DNA of 64,000 bases from Maritimibacter sp. (GCA_002701395.1 NZVC01000009.1:33517-97516), one strand, 5' to 3'; shown: positions 1 to 10,902, counted from the stretch's first letter. The notes: generated by a model not told the origin, from the sequence alone. Program-made: numbers and translations.

Positions 1-210
1 CGCATCGCCAACCCACGGCAGCTTTCGCTGGTGCTCAATCAAATTCCGGGCGTGGTCGAGAATGGCCTGTTCATCGACATCTGCGACGTTGTGGTCATCG
101 GCCACGGTGACGGGCGGGTGGAAGTGAACGACATCAACGCGGGCACGCACGAGGAGGGCCGGATCGAATTCGCCGAGAGCGACAACATGTTCTCGGATCT
201 ATCGGAGTAA
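1..210 (+). CDS. rpiA: ribose-5-phosphate isomerase A, C-terminal part (partial)
   Basis: The window opens inside this gene; 69 codons and the TAA stop are visible. The translated tail contains LNQIPGVVENGLFID and VVIGHGDGRVEV, typical of the C-terminal part of RpiA, which interconverts ribose 5-phosphate and ribulose 5-phosphate in the cytoplasmic pentose phosphate pathway. The next gene, gor, starts 4 bases after the stop, and its ribosome binding site (GGAG) lies in the last rpiA codons, so the two are probably co-transcribed. This pairing links NADPH-yielding sugar metabolism to glutathione reduction. The start lies outside the window. Confidence 0.9.
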   Translation, partial: RIANPRQLSLVLNQIPGVVENGLFIDICDVVVIGHGDGRVEVNDINAGTHEEGRIEFAESDNMFSDLSE

Positions 211-214
211 TATC

Positions 215-1687
215 ATGTCCTTCGACTACGACCTTTTCGTCATTGGTGGCGGTTCCGGCGGCGTACGCGCGGCGCGCACCTCGGCGCAGGAAGGTGCCAA
301 GGTGGCGCTTGCGGAAGAATACCGTCTGGGCGGCACCTGCGTGATCCGCGGCTGCGTGCCCAAGAAGCTGATGGTGTTCGCCTCGTCCTACGCCCAGCGG
401 ATGAAGGACGCGCAGGCCTATGGCTGGGACGTGACGCCCGGCGACTTTTCTTGGCCCGACTTCCGCAAGAAGCTGCACGCCGAACTCGACCGTCTGGAAG
501 GCGTCTATGGCCGTCTGCTGGACGGCTCTGACGTCGAGGTCTTCGCGCAGCGCGCCAAGGTGAAGGATCCGCACACGGTCGAGCTTGCGGATGGCACGAC
601 CTATACCGCCAAGCACATCCTGATCGCCGTCGGCGGTCACCCGGTCCGCCCCGACATTCCGAACGCCGACCTTGGTCTGGTGTCGAACGATATCTTCCTG
701 ATGGAAGAGATGCCGAAGTCGGTGCTGATCATCGGCGGCGGGTACATCGCCTGCGAATTCGCCTGTATTCTCAACGGGCTGGGCGTGAAGGTCACGCAAT
801 TCTACCGCGGTGCGCAGATCCTGCGTGGCTTCGACGACGAGGCGCGCGGCCTGATCGCGGAACAGATGAAGGCGCAGGGCATCGACCTGCACCTTGGCAC
901 CAACATCGTCGAGATGGCCCCCGCCTCGCACCGCGAGGAACGCGCCGACACCGAGGCGGTGATGGAAGAGCCGGTGGGGCTGACCAACATCGGGGACAAG
1001 ACGCTGGGCAACAACCCGGAAAGCGCCACGTCCGAGGACGCGGGCAAGCCGATCTGGGTCAAGGCGACGAACGGTTCCGAAGGCGTGTTCGACCACGTCT
1101 TCTTCGCCACTGGCCGCACCCCGTCGGTCGAAGGGCTGGGTCTGGAAGAGGCCGGCGTCAAGCTGGGCCGCCGGGGCGAGATCGAGGTCGACGACTATTC
1201 ACAGACCTCGGTGCCGTCGATCTATGCCATCGGGGACGTGACCGGTCGGATCGAACTGACCCCGGTCGCCATCCGCGAGGGCATGGCCTTCACCGAGACG
1301 GTGTTCAAAAGCAACCCGACCAAGCCCGATCACGAGCTGGTTCCGTCCGCGATCTTCACGCAGCCGGAATACGGCGCGATCGGTCTGACCGAGGAACAGG
1401 CCCGCGATCAGGAGCCGATCGAGGTCTATGCGACCTCGTTCAAGCCGATGAACCACGCGTTCGCGGGACGCGACGACCGGGTGCTGATGAAACTGATCGT
1501 CAGCCAGGAAACCCGCAAGGTTCTGGGATGTCATATCGTCGCGGATGATGCCGGCGAAATGATCCAGTTGGCGGGCATCGCTGTGAAGATGGGTGCGACG
1601 AAGGAAGACTTCGACCGTGTTTGTGCGGTACACCCAACAATGGCAGAAGAGCTTGTCACGATGAAGTCACCAGCGAGAACCAGCTAA
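215..1687 (+). CDS. gor: glutathione-disulfide reductase
   Basis: A 490-residue FAD flavoprotein that reduces glutathione disulfide with NADPH in the cytoplasm. The N-terminal FAD motif is FVIGGGSGGVRAAR, followed by the redox disulfide motif CVIRGC (Cys42/Cys47). The second dinucleotide motif is VLIIGGGYIACEFA near residue 170, and the C-terminal dimer motif is HPTMAEE with the catalytic His. The protein is longer than the usual roughly 450 residues because of an acidic, polar segment at about residues 236-279, between the NAD-binding domain strands and the ATGRTP motif. That segment has no family match I can name. The gene follows rpiA by 4 bases. Confidence 0.95.
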   Translation: MSFDYDLFVIGGGSGGVRAARTSAQEGAKVALAEEYRLGGTCVIRGCVPKKLMVFASSYAQRMKDAQAYGWDVTPGDFSWPDFRKKLHAELDRLEGVYGRLLDGSDVEVFAQRAKVKDPHTVELADGTTYTAKHILIAVGGHPVRPDIPNADLGLVSNDIFLMEEMPKSVLIIGGGYIACEFACILNGLGVKVTQFYRGAQILRGFDDEARGLIAEQMKAQGIDLHLGTNIVEMAPASHREERADTEAVMEEPVGLTNIGDKTLGNNPESATSEDAGKPIWVKATNGSEGVFDHVFFATGRTPSVEGLGLEEAGVKLGRRGEIEVDDYSQTSVPSIYAIGDVTGRIELTPVAIREGMAFTETVFKSNPTKPDHELVPSAIFTQPEYGAIGLTEEQARDQEPIEVYATSFKPMNHAFAGRDDRVLMKLIVSQETRKVLGCHIVADDAGEMIQLAGIAVKMGATKEDFDRVCAVHPTMAEELVTMKSPARTS

Positions 1688-1765
1688 GCTTCGGCTTGAT
1701 TTCGTGCGCCTCGGCGCACAGGTAGCTAGGAACGCTGTTACGGCAAGGGAAGGAACGACACGTAG

Positions 1766-2935
1766 ATGGCCAATAATTCAGGCGGACCCTGGGGTGGAGG
1801 AGGCGGTAATCGCGGGAATGGTGACGACGATCGCCGTCCCGCAGGCGGGCAGGGCCCGCGCCGACCGGGCGAAAGCTCGCAGATCCCCGAGATCGACCAG
1901 ATCATGAAAAAAGGCCAGGAGCGTCTTCGCGTTCTCATGGGCGGGCGCGGCGGTGGCCGTCCGAACGGGCCGAACGGCACCGGCGGCGGCGGCGGCTTTC
2001 AGTTCACCCGTGGCACGCTGGGCCTCGGCGCGCTGCTGCTGGTGGCCGCATGGCTTTTCGCTTCGCTATATACCGTGCGTCCCGAAGAACAGTCGGTCGA
2101 ACTGTTCCTGGGCCGCTATCACTCGGTCGGTAATCCCGGTCTGAACTTCGCGCCGTGGCCCTTCGTCACCGCCGAGGTGCTGCCGGTCACCCGCGAAGAA
2201 AACATCAACATCGGTACCTCGAACGGGCGCAGCGGCGACACCGGCCTGATGCTGACCACCGACGAGAACATCGTCGACCTGGACTTCCAGGTGGTGTGGA
2301 ACATCAAGGATCCGGCCCAGTTCCTGTTCAACCTGCGCGACCCGTCCGAGACGATCCGCGCGGTGTCCGAATCCGCGATGCGCGAGATCATCGCAGCCTC
2401 GCAGCTGGCGCCGATCCTCAACCGTGACCGGGGTCTGATCGCCGACAACGCGCAGGCGCTGATCCAGGAAACGCTGGACAGCTACGACGCCGGCGTGAAC
2501 ATCGTCCGTCTCAACCTCGACAAGGCCGACCCGCCAGCCGAGGTGATCGACTCGTTCCGCGAAGTGCAGGCCGCCGAGCAAGAGGCCGACCGCCTTCGCC
2601 GTCAGGCTGACGCCTACGCGAACCGCGTGCTCGCCGGCGCGCGGGGTGAGGCCGCCCAGATCCTTGAAGAGGCCGAGGCGTACCGCGCTCAGGTCGTCAA
2701 CGAGGCCGAAGGTGACGCCAGCCGCTTCCTTGCCGTTCTGACGGAATACCGCAACGCGCCCGACGTGACGCGCAAGCGGCTTTATCTGGAAACGATGGAA
2801 TCGGTGCTGGGTGACGTGGACAAGATCATCCTCGACGATGCCGTTTCGGGCAACGGTGGCGGGCAGGGCGTGGTTCCCTACCTTCCGCTGAATGAACTGC
2901 GCCGCGGCGCGGACACCTCTACGGCAACCCAATAA
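1766..2935 (+). CDS. hflK: HflK, SPFH-family modulator of FtsH protease
   Basis: A 389-residue membrane protein that with HflC forms the periplasmic cage regulating FtsH. It has a Gly/Arg/Asn-rich cytoplasmic N-terminus (about residues 1-75), one transmembrane segment (about 80-98, LGLGALLLVAAWLFASL), an SPFH/band-7 domain, and a coiled-coil helix rich in EAEAYRAQV-type repeats. The start has an AAGGA ribosome binding site about 10 bases upstream. hflC follows after 18 bases, so the pair is an operon. Confidence 0.95.
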   Translation: MANNSGGPWGGGGGNRGNGDDDRRPAGGQGPRRPGESSQIPEIDQIMKKGQERLRVLMGGRGGGRPNGPNGTGGGGGFQFTRGTLGLGALLLVAAWLFASLYTVRPEEQSVELFLGRYHSVGNPGLNFAPWPFVTAEVLPVTREENINIGTSNGRSGDTGLMLTTDENIVDLDFQVVWNIKDPAQFLFNLRDPSETIRAVSESAMREIIAASQLAPILNRDRGLIADNAQALIQETLDSYDAGVNIVRLNLDKADPPAEVIDSFREVQAAEQEADRLRRQADAYANRVLAGARGEAAQILEEAEAYRAQVVNEAEGDASRFLAVLTEYRNAPDVTRKRLYLETMESVLGDVDKIILDDAVSGNGGGQGVVPYLPLNELRRGADTSTATQ

Positions 2936-2953
2936 GGCAGGGAGGACACGACT

Positions 2954-3988
2954 ATGCGTAAGACAACCTTCATCCTTCCCGCCATCGTGGTGCTTCTGGC
3001 GCTCGTCGGCTCTTCGATCTTCGTGGTCGATGAACGCGAAAAGGCGCTGGTGCTTCAGTTCGGCCAGATCAAACGGGTCAAGGAAGACCCGGGTCTCGCC
3101 TTCAAGGTGCCCTTCATCCAAGAGGTCGTGACCTACGACGCCCGGATCCTCAGCCTCGACACCGACGAAACCGAGGTGACGCCGTCGGATGACCGCCGCC
3201 TCGTGGTCGATGCCTTCGCGCGGTACCGGATCGCGGACGTGGTCCAGTTCCGGCAGGCGGTTGGCGTGGGCGGTATCCGCTCGGCCGAAGACCGGCTGGA
3301 ATCGATCCTGAACGCGCAGATCCGCGCGGTGCTGGGTTCGGACGGCGTAACCTCGAACACCATCCTGTCGTCCGACCGGTCCGAACTGATGGAGCGGATC
3401 ACCGCACAGGCCCGCGCGCGCGCCGAAGCCATCGGCATCGAGGTGATCGACGTGCGGCTGAAGCAGACCAACCTGCCGGAGCAGAACCTTGATGCGACCT
3501 TTGCCCGGATGCGGGCGGAACGCGAACGCGAGGCTGCCGACGAGATCGCCCGAGGCGAGGAGCTGGCGCAGATCACCCGCGCTCAGGCCGATCGTACCGT
3601 GGTGGAACAGGTGTCCAACGCCCGCCGCGACAGCGAAATCATCCGGGGTGAGGCGGACGCCGCCCGGAACCGCATCTTCGCCGACGCGTTCACCCAGGAC
3701 GAGGATTTCTTCGAGTTCTACCGCTCGCTGACGGCCTACACCCGGTCGATCAACGGCAACAACTCGACCCTCGTGATCTCTCCGGACAGCGAGTTCTTCG
3801 ACTTCCTCGAAAGCTCGACGGGCCGCAACGGTCCGGCTCCGGTGGCAACGCCGACGGACACCGCCGGCACCGACACCGCGGCGGACGAAGCGCCCGAGGC
3901 TGAACCCGAGGCCCCGGAAGTCCCCGAGGAGGACGAGGCCGAGCCAGAGACCGAGGAACCCGCCACGGACGCCGAGCAGAACGGCTGA
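2954..3988 (+). CDS. hflC: HflC, SPFH-family modulator of FtsH protease
   Basis: The partner of HflK, 344 residues. It has an N-terminal membrane anchor (about residues 5-25), then the SPFH domain beginning FVVDEREKALVLQFGQIKRV, and a coiled-coil region with ARMRAEREREAADEIARG. The last 50 or so residues are an acidic Pro/Glu/Ala-rich tail absent from the E. coli protein; such tails are common in this family of bacteria. An AGGGAGGA ribosome binding site precedes the ATG. The next small gene begins 1 base after the stop. Confidence 0.95.
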   Translation: MRKTTFILPAIVVLLALVGSSIFVVDEREKALVLQFGQIKRVKEDPGLAFKVPFIQEVVTYDARILSLDTDETEVTPSDDRRLVVDAFARYRIADVVQFRQAVGVGGIRSAEDRLESILNAQIRAVLGSDGVTSNTILSSDRSELMERITAQARARAEAIGIEVIDVRLKQTNLPEQNLDATFARMRAEREREAADEIARGEELAQITRAQADRTVVEQVSNARRDSEIIRGEADAARNRIFADAFTQDEDFFEFYRSLTAYTRSINGNNSTLVISPDSEFFDFLESSTGRNGPAPVATPTDTAGTDTAADEAPEAEPEAPEVPEEDEAEPETEEPATDAEQNG

Positions 3989-3989
3989 T

Positions 3990-4184
3990 ATGGCCACGCT
4001 TGTCCTGGCCCTTGGCCTTGTACTGTGTATCGAGGGGCTGGTGTTCGCACTGGCCCCTTCGCGTATCGAGGACCTGCTGCGCAGCTTGGCGGAACTTCCC
4101 GTCGAAACCCGCCGCGCCTTCGGCCTTGGGGCACTGGCCCTTGGTGTCCTGCTGGTCTGGCTGGCGCGGTTGCTGGGCGTATGA
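3990..4184 (+). CDS. DUF2065 (YjeT-like) small membrane protein
   Basis: A 64-residue protein with two hydrophobic segments (about residues 3-20 and 43-62) separated by the conserved-looking SRIEDLLRSLAELP loop, which fits the DUF2065/YjeT family. It starts 1 base after hflC. DUF2065 genes often sit beside hflK/hflC, so a role at the FtsH-HflKC complex is plausible by context only. No enzymatic function is known to me. Confidence 0.85.
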   Translation: MATLVLALGLVLCIEGLVFALAPSRIEDLLRSLAELPVETRRAFGLGALALGVLLVWLARLLGV

Positions 4185-4648
4185 CGGCGCGCGGTGACCG
4201 GGCGGTGTCTGCGCCAAGCGTCCGGCCCGCGACACGGCAGGATCTTCCCGCGGTACTGGACCTGTACCGACACCTGAACAGCGACACCGACCGGCCGTCC
4301 GTCAAGACGGCAGAGGCGGTGTTCGACCGTTTCCTCGCCTATGATGACAGCGCGATTTGGCTCTGTCTGGTGGACGACGTGGCCGTGGCCTCGTGCACGC
4401 TTGTCGTCGTGCCCAACCTGACCCGAGGCGCACGTCCCTACGCGCTGATCGAGAACGTGGTGACCCACGGCGATCACCGCCGCATGGGGTATGGCCGCAA
4501 GGTGCTGGACGCCGCCTGCGACGCCGCGTGGGCGGCGGGGTGCTACAAGGTCATGCTGATGACCGGCTCCAAGCAGCCCGGAACGCTCGACTTCTATCGC
4601 ACCGCTGGGTTCGAACAGTCGAAGACCGGCTTCCAGAAGCGCCGCTAA
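4181..4648 (+). CDS. GNAT-family N-acetyltransferase
   Basis: A 155-residue cytoplasmic acetyltransferase. The acetyl-CoA binding motif is visible as THGDHRRMGYGRKVLDAA (motif A, R/Q-x-x-G-x-G/A), followed by the VMLMTGSKQPGTLDFYRTAGF strand-helix typical of GNAT motif B. The start was set at the ATG that overlaps the stop of the DUF2065 gene (ATGA); an in-frame ATG further upstream would read through the DUF2065 gene in the wrong frame. Overlap suggests translational coupling. The substrate cannot be told from sequence. Confidence 0.85.
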   Translation: MTARGDRAVSAPSVRPATRQDLPAVLDLYRHLNSDTDRPSVKTAEAVFDRFLAYDDSAIWLCLVDDVAVASCTLVVVPNLTRGARPYALIENVVTHGDHRRMGYGRKVLDAACDAAWAAGCYKVMLMTGSKQPGTLDFYRTAGFEQSKTGFQKRR

Positions 4649-4686
4649 CCCGCGCCGCCGAAGGCCTGCCCCGAAAACCTGTCCGC

Positions 4687-5223
4687 TCAGCCGTCCAGAT
4701 CGCCGCGCGTGAACAGGGGCAGGACCGGCAGCCCGGGCGCGCCCTGAACCTGCGGCGCGCCGTCGCCGCGCCAGATCGCGCAGACGACCGCCAGAACCTT
4801 GGCATCTTCCTGCGACGCAAGGCGGTACGCGTCGGCGACCGCGCCGCCGGTGGTGATGATGTCCTCGATGAAGGTCACCTTCCTGCCGCCGACATCCTGC
4901 CCTTCAAGCGCGCGACAGGTCCCATAGGTCTTCGCCTCCTTGCGCACGAAGGCGGCCGGCAGCCCGGTTTCCAGCGAAATCGCCGTCACCAGCGGCACGC
5001 CCCCCAGTTCCAGACCGGCCAAGATCTCTGTCTCGGCGGGCAGAAGGCGGCTCATGCCACGGGCCAAATGCTTCAGCAGCACCGGGTCCCCCTCGAAGCG
5101 GTACTTGTCGAAATACCGATGCGAGGTCTGCCCCGACCGCAGCACGAACGTGCCGTCAAGCGTCGCGACATCGGCCACCCGGCGCGCAAGATCTTCTTTC
5201 GAGATGCTGTCGTCTTCAACCAT
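4687..5223 (-). CDS. pyrE: orotate phosphoribosyltransferase, short form
   Basis: A 178-residue PRTase-fold protein. VLRSGQTSHRYFDKYRFE matches the substrate-binding N-terminal motif of orotate phosphoribosyltransferase and VTFIEDIITTGGAVADA the PRPP-binding loop; LELGGVPLVTAISLETG and FVRKEAKTYGT lie between. It would join orotate and PRPP to make OMP in pyrimidine synthesis. The ATG at 5223 was chosen because the upstream in-frame extension is not PyrE-like. It is shorter than the roughly 230-residue PyrE I associate with Rhodobacteraceae and more like the short actinobacterial/archaeal form, so a second PyrE elsewhere or another PRTase role is possible. It converges with the GNAT gene. Confidence 0.75.
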   Translation of the reverse strand: MVEDDSISKEDLARRVADVATLDGTFVLRSGQTSHRYFDKYRFEGDPVLLKHLARGMSRLLPAETEILAGLELGGVPLVTAISLETGLPAAFVRKEAKTYGTCRALEGQDVGGRKVTFIEDIITTGGAVADAYRLASQEDAKVLAVVCAIWRGDGAPQVQGAPGLPVLPLFTRGDLDG

Positions 5224-5359
5224 ATGTGCGCTCCCGATAAGCGTGAATTGGACGTGTCCCATCTCTATAGCCGAGCGTGCGGGCAAAAGCTTTGACACCG
5301 ATCGTCCGGTGCCCGCACCCTCCGTCGCATACTCACCAGTTATTGCAGGACCGCCACCT

Positions 5360-5806
5360 ATGCCCAATGACCAAGACTATTTCAAAACCCTCATCTCGCT
5401 GCTCGAAGCGGACAAACAGCAGTTGATGATCCTGATCGGGCTGGAAATCGGTCTGCCGATCCTGACGCTGAAGGATCTGTCTTTCGGAAAGGTCGTGTTC
5501 GACACGTCCGAAACCATCCCCGATGCGCTGCGGATCTCGCTCGGGACCAGCATCGTGCTCTTGTTCGCGGCCGCCGCCGTCCATTGGACCTATATGCGCC
5601 GGGTCCACATGAACGCTTTTGCCGTCGCCCGACTCATGCTGCAGACCGGAAACGGCGAGGACGCGCGACAGCTGGTCTTCGGTGACGAAACCGGGCTTTG
5701 GGCGCGGCACGGCTACAAGTTCAACCTTGGCATGGGCTTGCTGGTCGCCGGGCTCCTGACCTACGCCGTGTTCGTCTGGCTCCACGTCAGCGGCATCTCC
5801 GCCTGA
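5360..5806 (+). CDS. hypothetical two-TM membrane protein
   Basis: A 148-residue protein of unrecognised family. It has a hydrophilic start (MPNDQDYFKTLISLLEADK), a moderately hydrophobic stretch, and two clear membrane segments (about residues 74-90, IVLLFAAAAVHWTYM, and 122-143, GMGLLVAGLLTYAVFVWLHV). An AGGA lies about 9 bases before the chosen ATG; the open frame continues upstream, but that part overlaps pyrE on the other strand and looks non-coding. It is divergent from pyrE and stands alone. Confidence 0.7.
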   Translation: MPNDQDYFKTLISLLEADKQQLMILIGLEIGLPILTLKDLSFGKVVFDTSETIPDALRISLGTSIVLLFAAAAVHWTYMRRVHMNAFAVARLMLQTGNGEDARQLVFGDETGLWARHGYKFNLGMGLLVAGLLTYAVFVWLHVSGISA

Positions 5807-6126
5807 CCGGCGCGCCACGACCGCCCCGCACAATCCGGGACTTGCGGTCGCGGCGTGCGCGGCGAAAGACCGCGAAAGTGTTGCGCGCGCGAAGGGAAAA
5901 GATCGCTGCATTAACGAATTGGAAGCGAATCTTCGCCTTCCTCAGTCACGGGACTGGCGCGCGCCCCCCGCGTCGTGCCACAGTTTTCGTTACAGGACCC
6001 TCACGTTGACTTGAGACTTTGCGACGGGGGTTTGAGTTGTGCATTTCCGCACCTAGGTAAATGGTCCGACGCACAGTACGTCCCGGCTGCGTTTCCCGCC
6101 GGGAAGACAAGCAAACGGAGAGACGT
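5807..6126. other. intergenic region upstream of degP
   Basis: A 320-base stretch with no supported gene. It contains an imperfect inverted repeat at 5921-5941 (arms GGAAGCGAA and TTCGCCTTCC, one base inserted) and a TTGACT hexamer at 6006-6011 that could be a -35 element, but no convincing -10 follows at the usual spacing. It presumably carries the degP promoter, possibly for a stress sigma factor; this is inference. Confidence 0.4.
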
Positions 6127-7599
<1,473 letters not shown>

Positions 7600-7623
7600 C
7601 GACCCCACCACTCCGAGAACTGG

Positions 7624-7650
7624 AAAGGGCGCCTCCGGGCGCCCTTTTTT
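7624..7650 (+). terminator. intrinsic terminator of degP
   Basis: A perfect GC-rich stem (AGGGCGCC and GGCGCCCT, extended by A-T pairs) with a TCCG tetraloop, followed by a run of T residues. It starts 25 bases after the degP stop. Confidence 0.9.
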
Positions 7651-7687
7651 CTTGCCCGGGCGCCCGACAACCCGGGCACCGCCCCTG

Positions 7688-7744
7688 CTTCTTCTCTTCC
7701 TCAATACCTCGGGGGAGCCGCGCAGCGGCGGGGGCAGAGCCCCC
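7688..7744 (+). repeat. dispersed double-hairpin repeat, copy A
   Basis: First of four intergenic copies in this window. The order on this strand is a pyrimidine tract (CTTCTTCTCTT), the core AATACCTCGGGGGAG, a GCCGC-GCA-GCGGC hairpin and a GGGGGC-AGA-GCCCCC hairpin. It sits just after the degP terminator and before the ion channel gene. The other copies are at 14516-14563, 40831-40887 and 47222-47278. Confidence 0.85.
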
Positions 7745-7831
7745 ATCCATCCCCCCGCGACCGCCCAGGCCCGCCGAAACCCCGACACCGCGTCTGGCCA
7801 AGCGCGGCGGAATGCGGCAAGCCTTGGCGTG

Positions 7832-8593
7832 ATGCTGGACAGACTTCGACACCTCTACGAGGGCCACAGCCCCGCGGCGCACAGGTTCCGCTATGCCTTG
7901 CTCGGGTTCGACCTGATCACCGTGATCTTCGTCGTGGTGACCTCGTTCTTCCCGCGCAGCACCGGGGTCGAGGTGGCCGACGCGGTGTTCGGGCTGGTGA
8001 TCCTTGGCGATTTCCTTGCCCGTCTGGCGATCGAACCGCGGCGGCTGCACTGGTTCCTGCGCCCGCCGGTCTGGGCCGACATCATCGCGCTGATCTCGTT
8101 CCTCGCCCCCGTCGCGGGCGAGGGGTTCGGCTTCCTGCGCATCCTGCGCACCCTGCGGCTGCTGCACACCTACCAGATCCTGTCCCGGCTGCGGCTGGAC
8201 TTCCCGAAGTTCCGCCAGTTCGAAGAGGCGACGCTGGCCGGGGTCAACCTCGTGGTTTTCCTGTTCGTGACCACCGGGCTGATCTATGCGCTGCAGGTCG
8301 ACGAGAACCCGGACATCCGCAACTACGCCGACGCGCTGTATTTCACCGTCACCACGCTGACCACCACCGGCTTCGGCGACATCACCCTGACCGGAACGGC
8401 GGGGCGGATGCTGTCGGTCGGGGGGATGATCGTCGGCGTGACGCTGTTCCTGCGGCTGGCGCAGGTGCTGTTCCGACCGACCAAGGTGCGCGAGGAGTGC
8501 CAGACCTGCGGCCTGGCGCTGCACGATGCGGACGCGGTGCATTGCAAGCATTGCGGCGCGACCATCCACATCGACACCGACGGCGACGTCTAG
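7832..8593 (+). CDS. voltage-sensor-like potassium channel with C-terminal zinc ribbon
   Basis: A 253-residue inner-membrane ion channel. Six membrane segments can be read: S1 ALLGFDLITVIFVVVTSFF, S2 near VADAVFGLVILGDFLA, S3 near DIIALISFLAP, an Arg-bearing S4-like helix (FLRILRTLRLLHTYQILSRLR), S5 VNLVVFLFVTTGLIYAL, then the pore with filter motif TTTGFGD and S6 near VGGMIVGVTLFL. The GFGD filter indicates K+ selectivity. The tail has two CxxC pairs (CQTC and CKHC), a zinc-ribbon-like cap. The ATG at 7832 was chosen because the upstream open frame is made of repeat copy A. Confidence 0.85.
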   Translation: MLDRLRHLYEGHSPAAHRFRYALLGFDLITVIFVVVTSFFPRSTGVEVADAVFGLVILGDFLARLAIEPRRLHWFLRPPVWADIIALISFLAPVAGEGFGFLRILRTLRLLHTYQILSRLRLDFPKFRQFEEATLAGVNLVVFLFVTTGLIYALQVDENPDIRNYADALYFTVTTLTTTGFGDITLTGTAGRMLSVGGMIVGVTLFLRLAQVLFRPTKVREECQTCGLALHDADAVHCKHCGATIHIDTDGDV

Positions 8594-8609
8594 CGGGGCA
8601 GGGCGGCTG

Positions 8610-9152
8610 CTAGCGGGTGATCCGCTCGACCTCGACCAGCCCCAATTGGCGGGCGGCGGCCAGCGACAGCACGGCGCTGTTCAGCCCCTGCGGCTTCTGG
8701 AACGCGCGGATCGCGGCACGGGTGCCGGGGGTCATCCGGCCATCCGCCGCGCCGGCGTACAGCCCGCGCACCGCCAGCGCCCGCTGGACCGAGGCGACGA
8801 ACTCCGGCGTCAGCTGGTCGGGGCACAGGCTTTCGAACCAGACCTCTTCGCGTTCTTCGACGATCTCCTGCACCACCTCGGTCCGGACCGAGGCCGGGCT
8901 GACCACGTCGCCCTCGGCGTCCAGCACGGCGGGCACCTCGACATGGTGTGTGACCGTTTCGATCACCGCCGGTGTCTCGTCCTGTCCGTGGCAGGTCTCG
9001 GGGTTGCTGCCCGGCGGGCCCTCGCCGCGCAGGCGGATCGGGGCGGGCTCGTCGATGCGGGTCACGTCGGGCAGCCCGTCGCCCGTGCCGCAGGCCGTCA
9101 GCAGGCCAAGCGCCATCCCAAGCGTCACCGCTTTGCGTCTGTGTCCGATCAC
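8610..9152 (-). CDS. lipoprotein with peptidoglycan-binding domain
   Basis: A 180-residue secreted lipoprotein. The signal peptide ends in a lipobox (LLTAC), so lipidation on the Cys at about residue 21 is expected. The C-terminal half (about residues 115-165: FVASVQRALAVRGLYAGAADGRMTPGTRAAIRAFQ) matches the PG_binding_1 fold, which holds proteins to the cell wall. The middle is acidic and Val/Glu-rich. It is convergent with the channel gene. The specific function is unknown. Confidence 0.8.
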   Translation of the reverse strand: MIGHRRKAVTLGMALGLLTACGTGDGLPDVTRIDEPAPIRLRGEGPPGSNPETCHGQDETPAVIETVTHHVEVPAVLDAEGDVVSPASVRTEVVQEIVEEREEVWFESLCPDQLTPEFVASVQRALAVRGLYAGAADGRMTPGTRAAIRAFQKPQGLNSAVLSLAAARQLGLVEVERITR

Positions 9153-9221
9153 CGCTCGTGCCTCTCTAAGGGGCTTTTCGTTGGGTCAAAGAATAACCCG
9201 GATGCGGGGCGGGCGAAAGCC

Positions 9222-10094
<873 letters not shown>

Positions 10095-10095
<1 letters not shown>

Positions 10096-10895
10096 TGCGC
10101 CGGACCGCGCTGGCTCTGGTCCTTGCGATGGCGGCTGTCGGGTCCACCGGGCCCACTGGCGCCGCCGCCTGCGACCGGCCCGCGTGGCTTGATAGCGACT
10201 ATCCCGACAGCCTGACCGAGGACCGCGAGGCCAGCGGCCCCGTGCGCCGCGCGTGGTTCGCCGATGCCACGCGCCGCTATGACCACGCCATCCTTGGCCG
10301 CGACCGCGAACCGGGGACGCTGTGGGTCGATGCCGATGGAAACCGGGGCCTGTGCGGCCATTCCATTTCGCTGGATCCCGCCCATGTGTTCGAGGACATC
10401 GCCCCCCGGCTGGCGGATCTTGACGGCGACGGCGTGAACGAGGTGATCGTGGTCCGGACCCATGTCGGGCAGGGCGCGCAGCTTGCCGTCTACCGCTGGA
10501 CCGGCGACGATCTCGTGCTGGATGCCGCCACCCCCTACATCGGTCAGACGCACCGCTGGCTCGCGCCGCTTGGGGCGGCGGATTTAGATGGAGACGGGGC
10601 GATGGAACTGGCCTATGTCGACCGCCCGCATCTGGCGAAGGTGCTGCGGGTCTGGCGTTACGCGCCGGGGCGGCTGACGGAGATCGCGGCGGTCTCTGGG
10701 CTGACCAACCACCGCATCGGCGAAGACCACATTTCGGGCGGCATCCGCGCGTGCGGCAACGGCCCCGAGATGATCACTGCAAGCGGCGACTGGTCCGCGC
10801 TGGTGGCGACCCGCTTGAAGGACGGGGCGCTGACGTCGCGCGGATTGGGGCGTTACTCGGCGGATGCCATGACGGCGGCGATGGCCTGCCGCTGA
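10095..10895 (+). CDS. secreted protein with FG-GAP/VCBS-like repeats
   Basis: A 266-residue exported protein. It has an N-terminal signal peptide (LALVLAMAAVGSTG, cleavage near AAA) and two acidic calcium-type loops, LADLDGDGVNEVIVV and AADLDGDGAMELAYV, spaced as in beta-propeller FG-GAP/VCBS repeats. It overlaps the ferredoxin stop by one base and may be co-translated, though the products act in different compartments. The function is not known. A second protein of this general kind, not a close copy, is encoded at 56047-56961. Confidence 0.75.
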
Positions 10896-10902
10896 CGCGG
10901 GC

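Noticed and set aside
2066..4477. 803-codon minus-strand open frame antisense to hflK/hflC
   Set aside because: It is the mirror of two clearly recognised genes; high GC content keeps antisense frames open, and the translation has no family motifs.
4600..4620. GGGTTCGAACAG resembling a tRNA T-arm
   Set aside because: It lies inside the GNAT gene and no acceptor, D or anticodon arms can be folded around it.
5921..5941. Inverted repeat upstream of degP as a stress-sigma operator
   Set aside because: The arms are imperfect and no matching promoter elements lie at the right distance, so no specific regulator is proposed.
7652..7831. N-terminal extension of the ion channel
   Set aside because: The extra residues are a translation of repeat copy A and its flank; the true start is the ATG at 7832.
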